From Ga0077560 sp046330395 (lineage in GTDB: Bacteria; Actinomycetota; Thermoleophilia; Miltoncostaeales; Miltoncostaeaceae), in contig JAXLSS010000019.1 of NCBI GenBank assembly GCA_046330395.1, positions 3,958-67,957 of the forward strand: DNA of 64,000 nucleotides, written 5' to 3'. Made by a program: the position numbers and the translations under genes. This document shows, one piece after another, positions 19,922-29,486 of the stretch. The first letter of the stretch is position 1. Each line of letters begins with the position of its first letter. Under the pieces are notes generated by a model, which saw nothing but the letters and a program-made list of their open reading frames with translations, was not told the origin of the DNA and did no database searches.

Positions 19922-21255
19922 TTCACACCGCTCACCAGCGGACGCACGCTGGCCGGGAGGGTCGCCGACGCCGAGGTGGCGCAGGTGGCCGACACCGATG
20001 CCGCGTGCTGACGGCGTCCCACCGCGCTGCGCAGCAGGTGCACGCCCAGGGTGAGGTGCTTGGTGGTGCCCTTGGAGAGCGTTCCGAAGTTCACGATCAC
20101 CACGCCGTGGCGCATCCGCACGTTGGCGGGACGGGAGTCCACCACGTAGCCGGCGGGAAGCCGGTACGTGAGCCGCACGTTCTGCGCGTCGGTGCGCGCG
20201 GTCACGGCGAGGCCCACGGTGGAGACCTGACCGGCGAACGGACGCCTCGCCGCGGCGATGACCACCCGCACCACCGTCTTGGGACACACCGCGGGCTGCG
20301 GGGTGCCGGTGATGGTGGCCGGCGACGGGCTGCCCGTGAGCTGCTCCACCGGCGGGGTCGTGGCGCAGGTGCCGCCGTTCACCTGGGTGGTGGCGGTGGC
20401 CGAGTTGTTGCCCGCGTTGGCGTCCACGGCTCCGGCACCCGTCAGCGCCACCGTGGCGGTGTTGCTGACCGTGCCGCACGCGCTGGCCGCCGCGTCGGAC
20501 GTGGCCTGGTACGACATGGTGCCGCCCGGCGCCAGGACGTCGCCGGGGTTGCCGGCCGCGGGCGTCAGCGACGCGCCGTTGTCATCGACCTTGATGCGGC
20601 TCACGGGCACATCGGAGTTGCCGGTGTTGGTGACGGTGACCGTCCACTTCATCGGGTCGCCCGGCGCGTACGAGGCGCTGTTGGCCACCTTGCTGATGGC
20701 CAGGTCGGCCGTGCAGCTGACCGGCACCGAGATGGTGTCGGTGTCGTTGGAGGTGTCCGACTGGGCCACGTCCACGGTCATGTCGGCCGTGTTGCTGACG
20801 CTGGCCTTCGCGCAGATCTTCGCGGTGAAGCGCTGCTGCACCGTGTAGACGACCGCGCGGTTGGGGTACAGCATCCCGTCGGCCGGGACGCCGTAGTCGG
20901 GGTCGGGCTTGATGTCGAACGCGCCCAGCGCGGGATCGTTCACATGAATGGCCGAGAGCGGGATGCCGACCGTGGCTCCAATCGGGTCGGCCGCGCCGGG
21001 GTACCCCGCGTGCCACACGATGATCTTCCAGGTCACCATCCCGGGCGTGATCGTGGCGGGCCCCTGCTTGCTCAGCTCGAGGTCGGGCTTGCAGACCGGC
21101 AACGTGACGTTGTTGCTGAACGCGATCACGTCGGACGGCGCCACGCAGGTGGGGCCGTTGGCGGACGCGGTTCCGGCGAAGGCCATTGCGGCCAGCGCCG
21201 CCGGAACGATGGTCAGGCCGAGCCGACGAAACGCCGTGGACCTGTGGGTGCGCAT
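19903..21255 (-). CDS. Secreted DUF11-like repeat protein with C-terminal PAVTG (paralogue 3)
   Basis: A 450-residue exported protein. The signal peptide (MRTHRSTAFRRLGL, hydrophobic core, GTASANG) is followed by a cysteine-containing domain, then a sandwich with the DUF11-type block KWTVTVTNTGNSDVPVSRI. The C-terminal domain starts at VCPKTVVRV and contains YRLPAGYVVDS and FGTLSKGTTK. It ends GVKPAVTG. It shares the C-terminal domain and tail with paralogues 1 and 4 but has a different N-terminal domain. ATG 21255 has AGGAAGGAA upstream. It is probably surface-located; there is no enzyme motif. Confidence 0.72.
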   Translation of the reverse strand: MRTHRSTAFRRLGLTIVPAALAAMAFAGTASANGPTCVAPSDVIAFSNNVTLPVCKPDLELSKQGPATITPGMVTWKIIVWHAGYPGAADPIGATVGIPLSAIHVNDPALGAFDIKPDPDYGVPADGMLYPNRAVVYTVQQRFTAKICAKASVSNTADMTVDVAQSDTSNDTDTISVPVSCTADLAISKVANSASYAPGDPMKWTVTVTNTGNSDVPVSRIKVDDNGASLTPAAGNPGDVLAPGGTMSYQATSDAAASACGTVSNTATVALTGAGAVDANAGNNSATATTQVNGGTCATTPPVEQLTGSPSPATITGTPQPAVCPKTVVRVVIAAARRPFAGQVSTVGLAVTARTDAQNVRLTYRLPAGYVVDSRPANVRMRHGVVIVNFGTLSKGTTKHLTLGVHLLRSAVGRRQHAASVSATCATSASATLPASVRPLVSGVKPAVTG

Positions 21256-21610
21256 GAAGTTCCTTCCTCATCACACGGGCCAGCGGGCGGCCCGGTCGCA
21301 GTGTTCACGACTATCGTGCCGTCGCGTGTTGCCATCAAGAACCACCGGCGGGGGAGCACGCGGCTACCCGAAGGAATAGACCGCACCGAGATTGCATGAG
21401 GATTTCGGAGATATCGTGGAATCCCGCAGATTTCGAGTGCTGGAATGCCGCACTTCGCCGGTGTCGGACCTGCCGCTCTAGGCATGCGAAACCGATCGGT
21501 TCTCCGGCCCGTGCACCGGTCTCGGCGGTGCGGTCAGCGGGGCATGGCCGGAACGTGAACGGGGCGCCCCGTGGGGCGCCCCGTGACCTGCTCGATGGTG
21601 CGGGTTGAAA
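21256..21610. other. Intergenic region between paralogues 3 and 4
   Basis: 355 bases without a convincing gene. The right part is the terminator of paralogue 4 (21559-21584). The middle (about 21395-21470) is clearly less GC-rich and contains a short imperfect direct repeat built on GATTTCG and TGGAATSCCGCA. The left part should hold the minus-strand promoter of paralogue 3; I cannot point to a certain -10/-35 pair. Confidence 0.5.
21559..21584 (-). terminator. Terminator of paralogue 4
   Basis: ACGGGGCGCC (21559-21568), loop CCGTGG, GGCGCCCCGT (21575-21584): a perfect 10-bp stem located 27 bases past the stop of the gene at 21611-22864. Confidence 0.7.
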
Positions 21611-22864
21611 TCAGCCGGTGACGGCCGGCAGCACCACGCTGGGCGCCGGGGTGACGGCCGTGCGCACCAGGGTGGAGGCCCCGGCCGCGCAGGTGGCCGT
21701 CATGGTGGCGCGGTGGGTGCGCTTGGCCGCCGACCTGCTGAGCGCCAGGCGCAGGCCCACGGTGCGTGAGGCACCCGGGGCCAGCGTGCCCACCTCCACC
21801 TGCAGCACGCCGCCGCGCAGGGTGGCGCCGGAGGGCACCCGCAGCAGGGCCGCACCCGACGGCACGCGGTAGCGCAGCATGGCGTTCTTCGCGTCCGCCG
21901 AGCCGCTGTTGGTACCGGTGAGCACCACGGTGGTGACGGCGCCGGCCTTGGCCCGGGCCGCGGCGCGCACGCGCACCTTCAGCGTGGTGGCCGGGCACTG
22001 CACGGTGTGCACCGCCGGGACCACGGCCGGCGTGACCGGGGTGCTCGGGGTGTCGGTGGGCGGGGTCGTGACGCAGGTGCCGCCCGTGATGGTGACCAGG
22101 CCGGTGGCCAGGTTGTTGGAGTTGTTGATGTCCGCCAGGCCGTAGTCGGCGCTGATGGACGCGGTGGCCACGTTGCTGAGCGTGCCGCAGTGGCCCTCCG
22201 AGCTCACCGAGCCCTTGTAGTGCACCACGGCGCCCGGGGCCAGCCAGCCGTCGCCGGGGGCGTCGCTGGTGACCAGGTTGGCGATCATGGGGTCGCCCAC
22301 CGTGATGTCCTTCATCGGCACCCAGGTGGTGCCGCGGTTGGTGAGGGTGATGGTCCAGTTGACCGCGTCGCCCTGCGTGTAGGTGGCCTGGTCGCCGGCC
22401 TTGGTGATGGCGATGTCCACCAGGCAGTTCTTGATGGGCGAGTAGAACGTGGCCGTCTCGTCGGCCGGGGTGGGGGTGGCGCCCGTGGTGAGGTGCACGG
22501 TGGCGTCGAAGCCCACGGCGCTCTTGTCGCCGGCACAGACCTCGGCGCCGAAACGGCCGGTCTGCGTGTAGTCCAGGGTGGCCCCGGGGATGAGCACGCC
22601 GTTGGCGGGCATCCGGTTGGGGGCGATGTTGAGCCGCTGGAACAGCGGGTTGTCCACCACGATGTCGGCCACCGGGATGTTCACGGAGCCGGTGTTGGTG
22701 ACGTGGGTGGTCCAGGTGCCGGGCTCGTAGGCCGTGAGCGAGCTGGGGCCGGTGACCGTCACCGACACGTCGGGGGCCGGCGCTGCCGCCGCGGAACCGA
22801 CGAAGCCCGCCAGACCGGCGAGGGCGATGGGGGTGGCGATGACTGCGCGGCGGAGTGACGTCAT
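21611..22864 (-). CDS. Secreted DUF11-like repeat protein with C-terminal LPAVTG (paralogue 4)
   Basis: A 417-residue exported protein. The signal peptide (MTSLRRAVIATPIAL...GSAAAAPA) is followed by two DUF11-like sandwiches (WTTHVTNTGSVNIPVADI and NWTITLTNRGTTWVPMKDI), then the C-terminal domain from QCPATTLKV with YRVPSGAALL and VGTLAPGASRTV. It ends VVLPAVTG. LPAVTG superficially resembles a sortase LPxTG but has one extra residue and no following membrane helix or basic tail. ATG 22864 is chosen because it directly precedes the signal peptide. Confidence 0.75.
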   Translation of the reverse strand: MTSLRRAVIATPIALAGLAGFVGSAAAAPAPDVSVTVTGPSSLTAYEPGTWTTHVTNTGSVNIPVADIVVDNPLFQRLNIAPNRMPANGVLIPGATLDYTQTGRFGAEVCAGDKSAVGFDATVHLTTGATPTPADETATFYSPIKNCLVDIAITKAGDQATYTQGDAVNWTITLTNRGTTWVPMKDITVGDPMIANLVTSDAPGDGWLAPGAVVHYKGSVSSEGHCGTLSNVATASISADYGLADINNSNNLATGLVTITGGTCVTTPPTDTPSTPVTPAVVPAVHTVQCPATTLKVRVRAAARAKAGAVTTVVLTGTNSGSADAKNAMLRYRVPSGAALLRVPSGATLRGGVLQVEVGTLAPGASRTVGLRLALSRSAAKRTHRATMTATCAAGASTLVRTAVTPAPSVVLPAVTG

Positions 22865-23036
22865 TTTCGGCGGAACCCTTTCCTTGGAGCGTCCGTGCGC
22901 CCGACCCTGCCCGGCAGGGCGACCGACGCATCCGACGTCGGCTCGGGCACGACATACTCTGCGCTTTTCCCAACTCCTGCGCGCCCGGCATGCGGTGGGT
23001 TGCACCCTGGCCCCTCGGGGGGGTCGGGTGGGGGCG

Positions 23037-24722
<1,686 letters not shown>

Positions 24723-24859
24723 CGCCGAGGCAGCGTAACCAACACCCGGGTGTCGCCGCCGCTCAAGTCCGGGTGCGCTACCGTCGAGGTGAGCTGAATG
24801 AGCAGCGAAGCGTTGCGAGCGCGGTCCGAGTCGCTCGCGGAAACCCCCGAGGAGGGGTG

Positions 24860-25087
24860 ATGGCAACACTGAAGTTCCCGACCGCTCAGGCCGACGCGGC
24901 CACCGGTTGGGTGGCTCGCCTGTCCAACGGCGAGTGGACGCACTACCACCGCGCCGACTGCGCGTACGCCCGCGAACTGCACGGACCCGTCCGTGACGTG
25001 GTGCGGGGCCCGTGGCGCTACCTGTCGCACCATTGGACGCCGTGCCCCCTCTGCCAGCCGCCCGTGGAGAACGAACGGGCCGCCTGA
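24860..25087 (+). CDS. Small protein with Ada-like zinc site (75 aa)
   Basis: A 75-residue soluble protein. The pattern HYHRADCAYAREL followed later by CPLCQP resembles the metal-binding fold of Ada-type domains (one Cys, then a CxxC), so a single zinc site is likely. A strong GAGGAGGGG ribosome site lies just before ATG 24860. It sits between divergent ettA and the thioredoxin-TPR gene 70 bases downstream on the same strand. Its function is not known; DNA- or RNA-binding is a guess from the fold. Confidence 0.65.
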   Translation: MATLKFPTAQADAATGWVARLSNGEWTHYHRADCAYARELHGPVRDVVRGPWRYLSHHWTPCPLCQPPVENERAA

Positions 25088-25157
25088 GGCACGCGCTTCC
25101 CCTTCGCTAGCCTGTACCCCGGTTTCGTGTCGGGGCGAAGAGCGGAGGGGTGAGGCG

Positions 25158-25895
25158 GTGGACAGCACGGATGCGACGTTCGCGCAGGACGTCATCGAGC
25201 GGTCCCGCGACGTCGCGGTGGTGGTGGACTTCTGGGCGCCCTGGTGCGGCCCGTGCCGCCAGCTGACCCCGGTGCTGGAGGCCGCCGTGGCCCGGCACGA
25301 GGGTGACGTGGAGCTGGTGAAGGTGAACATCGACGAGAACCCTGCCCTCGCCCGCGAGTACCGGGTGCAGAGCATCCCGTTCGTCACCGCCTTCCGCGAC
25401 GGTGCGCCGGTGAGCAGCTTCGTGGGGATGCAGGGTCAGCAGGCCGTGGACGCCTTCATCACCCGGCTGGTGCCCTCCAAGGCCGACCGTCTTGCGGCCG
25501 AGGGCGACGAGGACTCGCTGCGGCAGGCCATCACGCTGGACGCCGGGCACACCGGCGCCCGCCTGGGCCTGGCGCGCCTGCTGCTGGCCGATGGCCGCAC
25601 CGATGAGCTCGAGGACCTCCTCACCCCCATCTCCTTCGACCCCGCCGCGGCGGGCATGCTGGCGCGCGTGCGCCTGGCCGGTGACACCGACCCGGACGTG
25701 ATGGCGGGCCTGCAGGCCGTGGAGGACGAGCGCTGGGAGCAGGCGCTCACCCACCTGCTCGACGCCGTCCGCGGCGCCAAGGACGACCGCCGCGACGCCC
25801 TGCGCGCGGTAATGGTGGGTGCCTTCGGGGCCCTGGGCGAGCATCACCCGCTCACCGTTCGGTTCCGGAAGCGGCTGGCGCAGGCGCTGTACTAG
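25158..25895 (+). CDS. Thioredoxin-TPR protein (CnoX/YbbN-like)
   Basis: A 245-residue cytosolic protein. Residues 1-110 form a thioredoxin domain with VDFWAPWCGPCRQL and the cis-proline loop QSIPFVTAF. The rest is helical and matches the TPR-like tail of YbbN/CnoX (a tetratricopeptide_9 repeat, a central variable stretch, and HHPLTVRFRKRLAQALY at the end). Such proteins act as redox-active holdases, for example against hypochlorous acid stress. Unlike E. coli YbbN the CxxC is intact, so it may also reduce disulfides. GTG 25158 follows GGAGGGG. Confidence 0.88.
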   Translation: MDSTDATFAQDVIERSRDVAVVVDFWAPWCGPCRQLTPVLEAAVARHEGDVELVKVNIDENPALAREYRVQSIPFVTAFRDGAPVSSFVGMQGQQAVDAFITRLVPSKADRLAAEGDEDSLRQAITLDAGHTGARLGLARLLLADGRTDELEDLLTPISFDPAAAGMLARVRLAGDTDPDVMAGLQAVEDERWEQALTHLLDAVRGAKDDRRDALRAVMVGAFGALGEHHPLTVRFRKRLAQALY

Positions 25896-26229
25896 ACGGG
25901 GCTTGTCAGCGCTGTTTTTCGGGTGTGGCGAACGGCCCGCCCACCGGGCGGCGGTGCGCGTTTATGCCGCTCGCCGACCCGGCGAGCCGGACGCTCAGGA
26001 CTCGCCCATGCGGGCGGGTCCACGCCTCATGTCGAAGTCTCCGCAATCCCGGACGCGGCTGCGCCCCAAATTGGGGATGGTGCAGGGTGTGAGTCCCCCG
26101 AGCCACGGACGGCGAGGTTCGACCTGTGACCAGGCAGGCGCAAGCCGCGGTGGTGACGGTGAACTCGCCGGACCCGCCATCCGGAGCGGATCCCTGCGAG
26201 GTCAACCCTCTGAAAAGCCGAACCGCGAG
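25896..26229. ncRNA. Non-coding stretch with nested inverted repeats; possible structured RNA
   Basis: 334 bases between the convergent thioredoxin and infA stops, without a convincing gene. On the plus strand it can form a hairpin GCTCGCCG/CGGCGAGC (25969-25987), CCCC/GGGG (26064-26076), and nested helices GCAGGG (26082-26087) with CCCTGC (26192-26197) and CGGCGAG (26110-26116) with CTCGCCG (26164-26170). Inside is GGC-GCAA-GCC with a GNRA tetraloop (26137-26146). Parts of 26082-26130 resemble the core of a cobalamin riboswitch but key blocks are missing. No gene follows in the plus direction for 380 bases. I cannot assign a family or strand. Confidence 0.35.
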
Positions 26230-26243
26230 CTAACGCTCGCGGT
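26222..26243 (-). terminator. infA terminator overlapping its stop codon
   Basis: ACCGCGAGC (26222-26230), loop TAAC and GCTCGCGGT (26235-26243): a 9-bp stem whose loop side includes the infA TAG. On the minus strand it is followed by TCGGCTTTTC, a modest U-rich tail. Confidence 0.75.
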
Positions 26244-26454
26244 AGACAATGCGACCTCTTGAGAGGTCGTAGGGGGAGAGCTCGACCCGCACGCGATCGC
26301 CGGGGTTGATGCGGATCCGGAACCGGCGCATGCGGCCCGCCATGTGCGCCAGCACCTCGTGTTCGTTGTCCAGGACAACGCGGAACATCGTGTTCGGGAG
26401 GGCCTCGGTGACCTCGCCCTCCACCTCGATGGCCTCTTCCTTCTCCTTCGCCGT
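26230..26454 (-). CDS. infA: Translation initiation factor IF-1, apparent ACG start
   Basis: The protein is unmistakable IF-1: IEVEGEVTEALPNTMFRV, LDNEHEVLAHMAGRMRR and the C-terminal SPYDLSRGRIVYRER. Bacterial IF-1 of this type begins MAKEK; here the codon in the Met position is ACG (26452-26454), preceded by AGGAG with eight intervening bases, an ideal Shine-Dalgarno. No ATG, GTG or TTG lies in frame nearby. The next in-frame ATG, at 26550, would add 32 residues unlike any IF-1. The product would be 74 residues. It is separated from the usual rpmJ-rpsM cluster and followed by its own terminator. Confidence 0.85.
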   Translation of the reverse strand, partial: TAKEKEEAIEVEGEVTEALPNTMFRVVLDNEHEVLAHMAGRMRRFRIRINPGDRVRVELSPYDLSRGRIVYRER

Positions 26455-26612
26455 GGGTCCGTCTCCTGATCCGAGCCGCCGTGGCGGCGTTGCCTCTCGA
26501 AAATTCGTCCAACGGACCTTAGTACACCCGGCCCGGTTCCCGCTGCTCAACTCGTGGGCGAGTCGGCCGATGTGGGGATGCTGACTCCCTCGATGGAAAC
26601 GGGAAATTTGAC

Positions 26613-28343
26613 GTGAGCACCGGCGCGCAGCCGCACACGACCGCCGCGCAGGATCCGCGGCGCCTGCCGCGGCTCGGCGACCTGCTGGTGCGCATGGGGG
26701 CCCTCACCGCGGGCGAACTCGAATGGGCCCTGGCGGAGCAGAAGGCCGACGGGCGACGCCTGGGCGAGTTCCTCCTGGCCCACGGCAAGGTCACCGGGGA
26801 GCAGATGGCCCTGGCCCTGGCGCAGCGCCTGGGCGTGGAGCGCGCCGTCCTCACCAACCTGGACGCCGCCGCGCTGGAGCTGATCGAGCCGCGCGCCCAG
26901 CGCCGGTACGCCGCCGTGCCGCTGCGCGTGGACTCCGAGGGCCGCCTCGAGGTGGCCATGTCGGACCCGCAGAACGTGGTCGCGATCGATGATCTGCGCA
27001 TGCTGGCGGGCCGCGACATCCGGCCGGTGCTGGCCCTCCCCGAAGAGATCGCCGCCATCCTCAACAAGCACTCGACGATGGAGGAGTTCGTCGCCGAGAT
27101 GGTGGAGGAGGCCACCGACGAGGACGGCTACGGCGACGCCGGCGCCGTGAACGACCTGCGGGCCGCGGGTGACGACGCCCCCGTGGTGCGCCTGGTGAAC
27201 TCGGTGATCGTGCGCGCCATCGACTCGGGCGCCTCCGACGTGCACTTCGAGCCGCAGCCCAACGAGATGGTGGTGCGCTTCCGCGTGGACGGCGTGCTGC
27301 GCCAGGTGGCGCAGGTGCCGCTCAAACTGGCCCGCGGCGTGGTGAGCCGCATCAAGATCATGGCCGAGATCGACATCGCCGAGCGGCGGCGCCCGCAGGA
27401 CGGCCGCGTGGGCCTCATCCTGCACGGCAAGCATCTGGACTTGCGCGTGGCCACCCTGCCCACGGTGCACGGCGAGAGCGTGGTCATCCGCATCCTGGAC
27501 CGCAGCAACGTGATGCTCGACCTGTCCACCATCGGCTTCTCGCCCGAGACGCTGGCCGCCTGGGAGCGCTGCTACCGCAAGCCCTACGGGGCCCTGCTGG
27601 TGACGGGCCCCACCGGGTCGGGCAAGTCCACCACCCTGTACGGCACCCTGAACAAGCTCAACACCCCCGACCGCAAGATCATCACCGTGGAGGACCCGGT
27701 CGAGTACCGGCTGAACGGCGTCAACCAGATGCAGGTCAACCACAAGGCGCACGTCACCTTCGCCGCCGGGCTGCGCGCCATCCTGCGATCCGACCCGGAC
27801 TGCGTGATGATCGGTGAGATCCGCGACGGGGAGACCGCCCAGATCGCCATGGAGGCGGCCCTCACCGGCCACCTCGTGCTGGCCACGCTGCACACCAACG
27901 ACTCGGCCAGCGCCATGACCCGCCTCACCGAGATGGGCATCGAGCCGTTCCTGTCCGCGTCCGCGGTGCTGGGCGTCCTCGCCCAGCGGCTGGCCCGCAA
28001 GACCTGCCAGCACTGCCGGGTGGGCGAGCAGCTCACGCTGGACAGGCTGCGGGAGATCATCGGTGACAACGACATCCCGGACGACCTCCCCGACCCCATC
28101 ACCGTGCCGCGCGCGGTGGGGTGCGACAAGTGCGGGGGCTCGGGATACAGCGGGCGCCTCGGCGTGTACGAGATGCTGATGAACAGCGAGAAGATCGAGG
28201 AGCTGACGGTGCGACGGGCCTCCTCGGAGGAGATCCGCCGGCAGGCCCGCAAGGAGGGCATGATCACCCTTCGCGAGGACGGCCTGCGGAAGGTGCTGAA
28301 GGGCCTCACCACCCTGGACGAGCTGATGCGGACGGTCAGTTAG
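26613..28343 (+). CDS. GspE/PilB-type secretion or pilus assembly ATPase
   Basis: A 576-residue hexameric ATPase of type IV pilus or type II secretion machines. The N-terminal MshEN-like domain (residues about 20-160, GDLLVRMGALTAGELEWALAEQ) can bind c-di-GMP in relatives. The core has Walker A GPTGSGKSTT (about 331), the Asp box, Walker B CVMIGEIRD, the His box TGHLVLATLHTND, and a zinc knuckle from CQHC (about 464) to CDKCGGSG (about 503). GTG 26613 is the start. No pilT, pilC, pilin or peptidase gene is adjacent, so the partners must be elsewhere. An HD-GYP protein is 11 kb downstream. Confidence 0.92.
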   Translation: MSTGAQPHTTAAQDPRRLPRLGDLLVRMGALTAGELEWALAEQKADGRRLGEFLLAHGKVTGEQMALALAQRLGVERAVLTNLDAAALELIEPRAQRRYAAVPLRVDSEGRLEVAMSDPQNVVAIDDLRMLAGRDIRPVLALPEEIAAILNKHSTMEEFVAEMVEEATDEDGYGDAGAVNDLRAAGDDAPVVRLVNSVIVRAIDSGASDVHFEPQPNEMVVRFRVDGVLRQVAQVPLKLARGVVSRIKIMAEIDIAERRRPQDGRVGLILHGKHLDLRVATLPTVHGESVVIRILDRSNVMLDLSTIGFSPETLAAWERCYRKPYGALLVTGPTGSGKSTTLYGTLNKLNTPDRKIITVEDPVEYRLNGVNQMQVNHKAHVTFAAGLRAILRSDPDCVMIGEIRDGETAQIAMEAALTGHLVLATLHTNDSASAMTRLTEMGIEPFLSASAVLGVLAQRLARKTCQHCRVGEQLTLDRLREIIGDNDIPDDLPDPITVPRAVGCDKCGGSGYSGRLGVYEMLMNSEKIEELTVRRASSEEIRRQARKEGMITLREDGLRKVLKGLTTLDELMRTVS

Positions 28344-28368
28344 CCGCACCCCCCGCCCCGCCCGTTCC

Positions 28369-28406
28369 GACGGGCCGGCGCTCCCGACCTGCATGAACGG
28401 CCCGTC
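28369..28406 (+). terminator. Hairpin after the GspE/PilB ATPase gene
   Basis: GACGGGCCG (28369-28377) pairs with CGGCCCGTC (28398-28406), a 9-bp stem with a 20-base loop. It is located 26 bases past the ATPase stop and before the next promoter. Confidence 0.55.
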
Positions 28407-28452
28407 CCACCGGGGGTGACCCCGCACATGGCCGCGGTCGTACCGTGGGTCC

Positions 28453-28770
28453 ATGAACACCTCGAGCGCCGCAACGCTGCTGGGAGTGCACGGGGGGCCC
28501 CTCACCGAGGCCCGCCTGGCGGGCGCGTGGCGGGCGTACGCCCGCGAGCATCATCCCGACGCCCATCCCGGCGAGGGCATGGCGGGCGAGGCGTTCATCG
28601 CCGGCCGCGAGGCCTACGACGTGCTGCGCCGGCGCCTGCAGGAGGAGGAGCGGGCCGGCTGGACGGCCTTCCACGCCGACATGCGGCTGGGCCGGGTGCT
28701 GCGCGGCGCCGGCGCGGGCAACGCCAGCCCGTACCGGTTCGCACCCGTCGGACGCGAGTGGAGCGCCTAG
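28453..28770 (+). CDS. Small J-domain protein (105 aa)
   Basis: A 105-residue protein that is essentially one J domain: LLGVHGGPLTEARLAGAWRA, then the diagnostic HPD in AREHHPDAHPGEG, then a third helix ending AYDVLRRRLQEE. A short basic tail follows. J domains stimulate DnaK ATPase, so this is likely a specialised DnaK partner, but there is no Gly/Phe or zinc domain and no client-binding region. TACCGT lies six bases before the ATG and may be a -10 for a short-leader transcript. It is convergent with the MarR gene across the repeat pair of locus B. Confidence 0.75.
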   Translation: MNTSSAATLLGVHGGPLTEARLAGAWRAYAREHHPDAHPGEGMAGEAFIAGREAYDVLRRRLQEEERAGWTAFHADMRLGRVLRGAGAGNASPYRFAPVGREWSA

Positions 28771-28797
28771 GGCAAAGCGGGCTCAGGCGGCGGCTTC

Positions 28798-28918
28798 AAT
28801 GTGCCAATGCGGTCAGAAGGGCGTTCTTTCGCCGTGGCTTCAAGGCAACGGGCGCATGCGCCAGTCTTCAATGCGCCCATGCGATGCACGGGGCGACTTT
28901 CTTGTTGCGGCTCCGCGC
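28798..28918. repeat. Interspersed repeat pair, locus B (between convergent genes)
   Basis: Two related units start at 28798 and 28870. The second, from AATGCGCCCATGCGATGC, closely matches the second unit of locus A (6474), including the downstream GCACGGGGCG...TTTCTTGTTG...CGCGCC block. The spacer carries the perfect 12-bp palindrome GGCGCATGCGCC. Like locus A, it fills the gap between two convergent genes and ends at the stop of the right-hand gene. Confidence 0.6.
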
Positions 28919-29380
28919 CTACTCCTCGGGCTCCCCGGACCCCAGCCGCCGCCACACGCCGCCCAGCTCGCGCACCTCGTCGTCGCTGAGCAGGTCGAAG
29001 AACCGCCGCCGCACGCCGCGGCGGTGCGTGGTCCTGGCGGTGGACAGCACCTTCGCGCCCTTGGCGGTGAGCACCGCGAAGGCCCCGCGCCGATCCTGGT
29101 CGCACTTCACCTTCTCCACGTAGCCGTCACGCACCAGCCGGTCCACCAGGCGGCTCACGCCGGACAGCGAGAGGATGCTGGAGCCCGAGATGTCCGAGAT
29201 GCGCAGACGCTGTTCGGGGGCGTCGGCCAGCAGGATCAGCACCTCGTACGAGGACAGCGGGATGCCCTCGGTGCGCTGCAGCTCCTCGTCCAGCTCGTTC
29301 AGCAGCCGGGAACTGGCCCGCAGCATGCCGCGCCAGGCCGCGAGCTCGGCGGGCGTGAAGGTGTCGGGGCGGGTGGCCAC
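28919..29380 (-). CDS. MarR family transcriptional regulator
   Basis: A 153-residue winged-helix repressor-type protein. The helix-turn-helix and wing are recognisable (LRISDISGSSILSLSGVSRL, then LVRDGYVEKVKCDQDRRG with the typical DxRG wing tip), flanked by dimerisation helices. GTG 29380 is chosen; upstream in-frame sequence does not look coding. It is divergent from dinB, so it may control itself or dinB. The ligand is unknown. Confidence 0.87.
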   Translation of the reverse strand: MATRPDTFTPAELAAWRGMLRASSRLLNELDEELQRTEGIPLSSYEVLILLADAPEQRLRISDISGSSILSLSGVSRLVDRLVRDGYVEKVKCDQDRRGAFAVLTAKGAKVLSTARTTHRRGVRRRFFDLLSDDEVRELGGVWRRLGSGEPEE

Positions 29381-29486
29381 TCTGAGACGTCCTCGATTCG
29401 TGTGGGCAAATGAGGCTTTGCTGCATTCTGACGCGGATGCGCCACCCGCGCCAAACGACGACCGGCCCTGATGCCAGGGTTGCGGG

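Noticed and set aside
21611..22864. LPAVTG as a sortase LPxTG signal
   Set aside because: The motif has one residue too many and stands at the extreme C-terminus with no membrane helix or basic tail. Related proteins have KPAVTG, IPSVTG and GGVTG, so Leu-Pro is not conserved.
26112..26130. tRNA or tmRNA T-loop (GGTTCGA)
   Set aside because: The flanking bases do not form a T-stem or acceptor stem, and no anticodon arm, CCA end or tag frame is present.
26064..26170. Cobalamin riboswitch
   Set aside because: Only the GGTG-N-GAGTCC-like block is recognisable. The GCCACTG box and the 3' part are missing, and no cobalamin gene lies downstream on either strand.
26455..26550. N-terminal extension of IF-1 to the in-frame ATG at 26550
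   Set aside because: The 32 extra residues have no IF-1 similarity, and the strong AGGAG lies directly before the ACG that replaces the usual Met codon.
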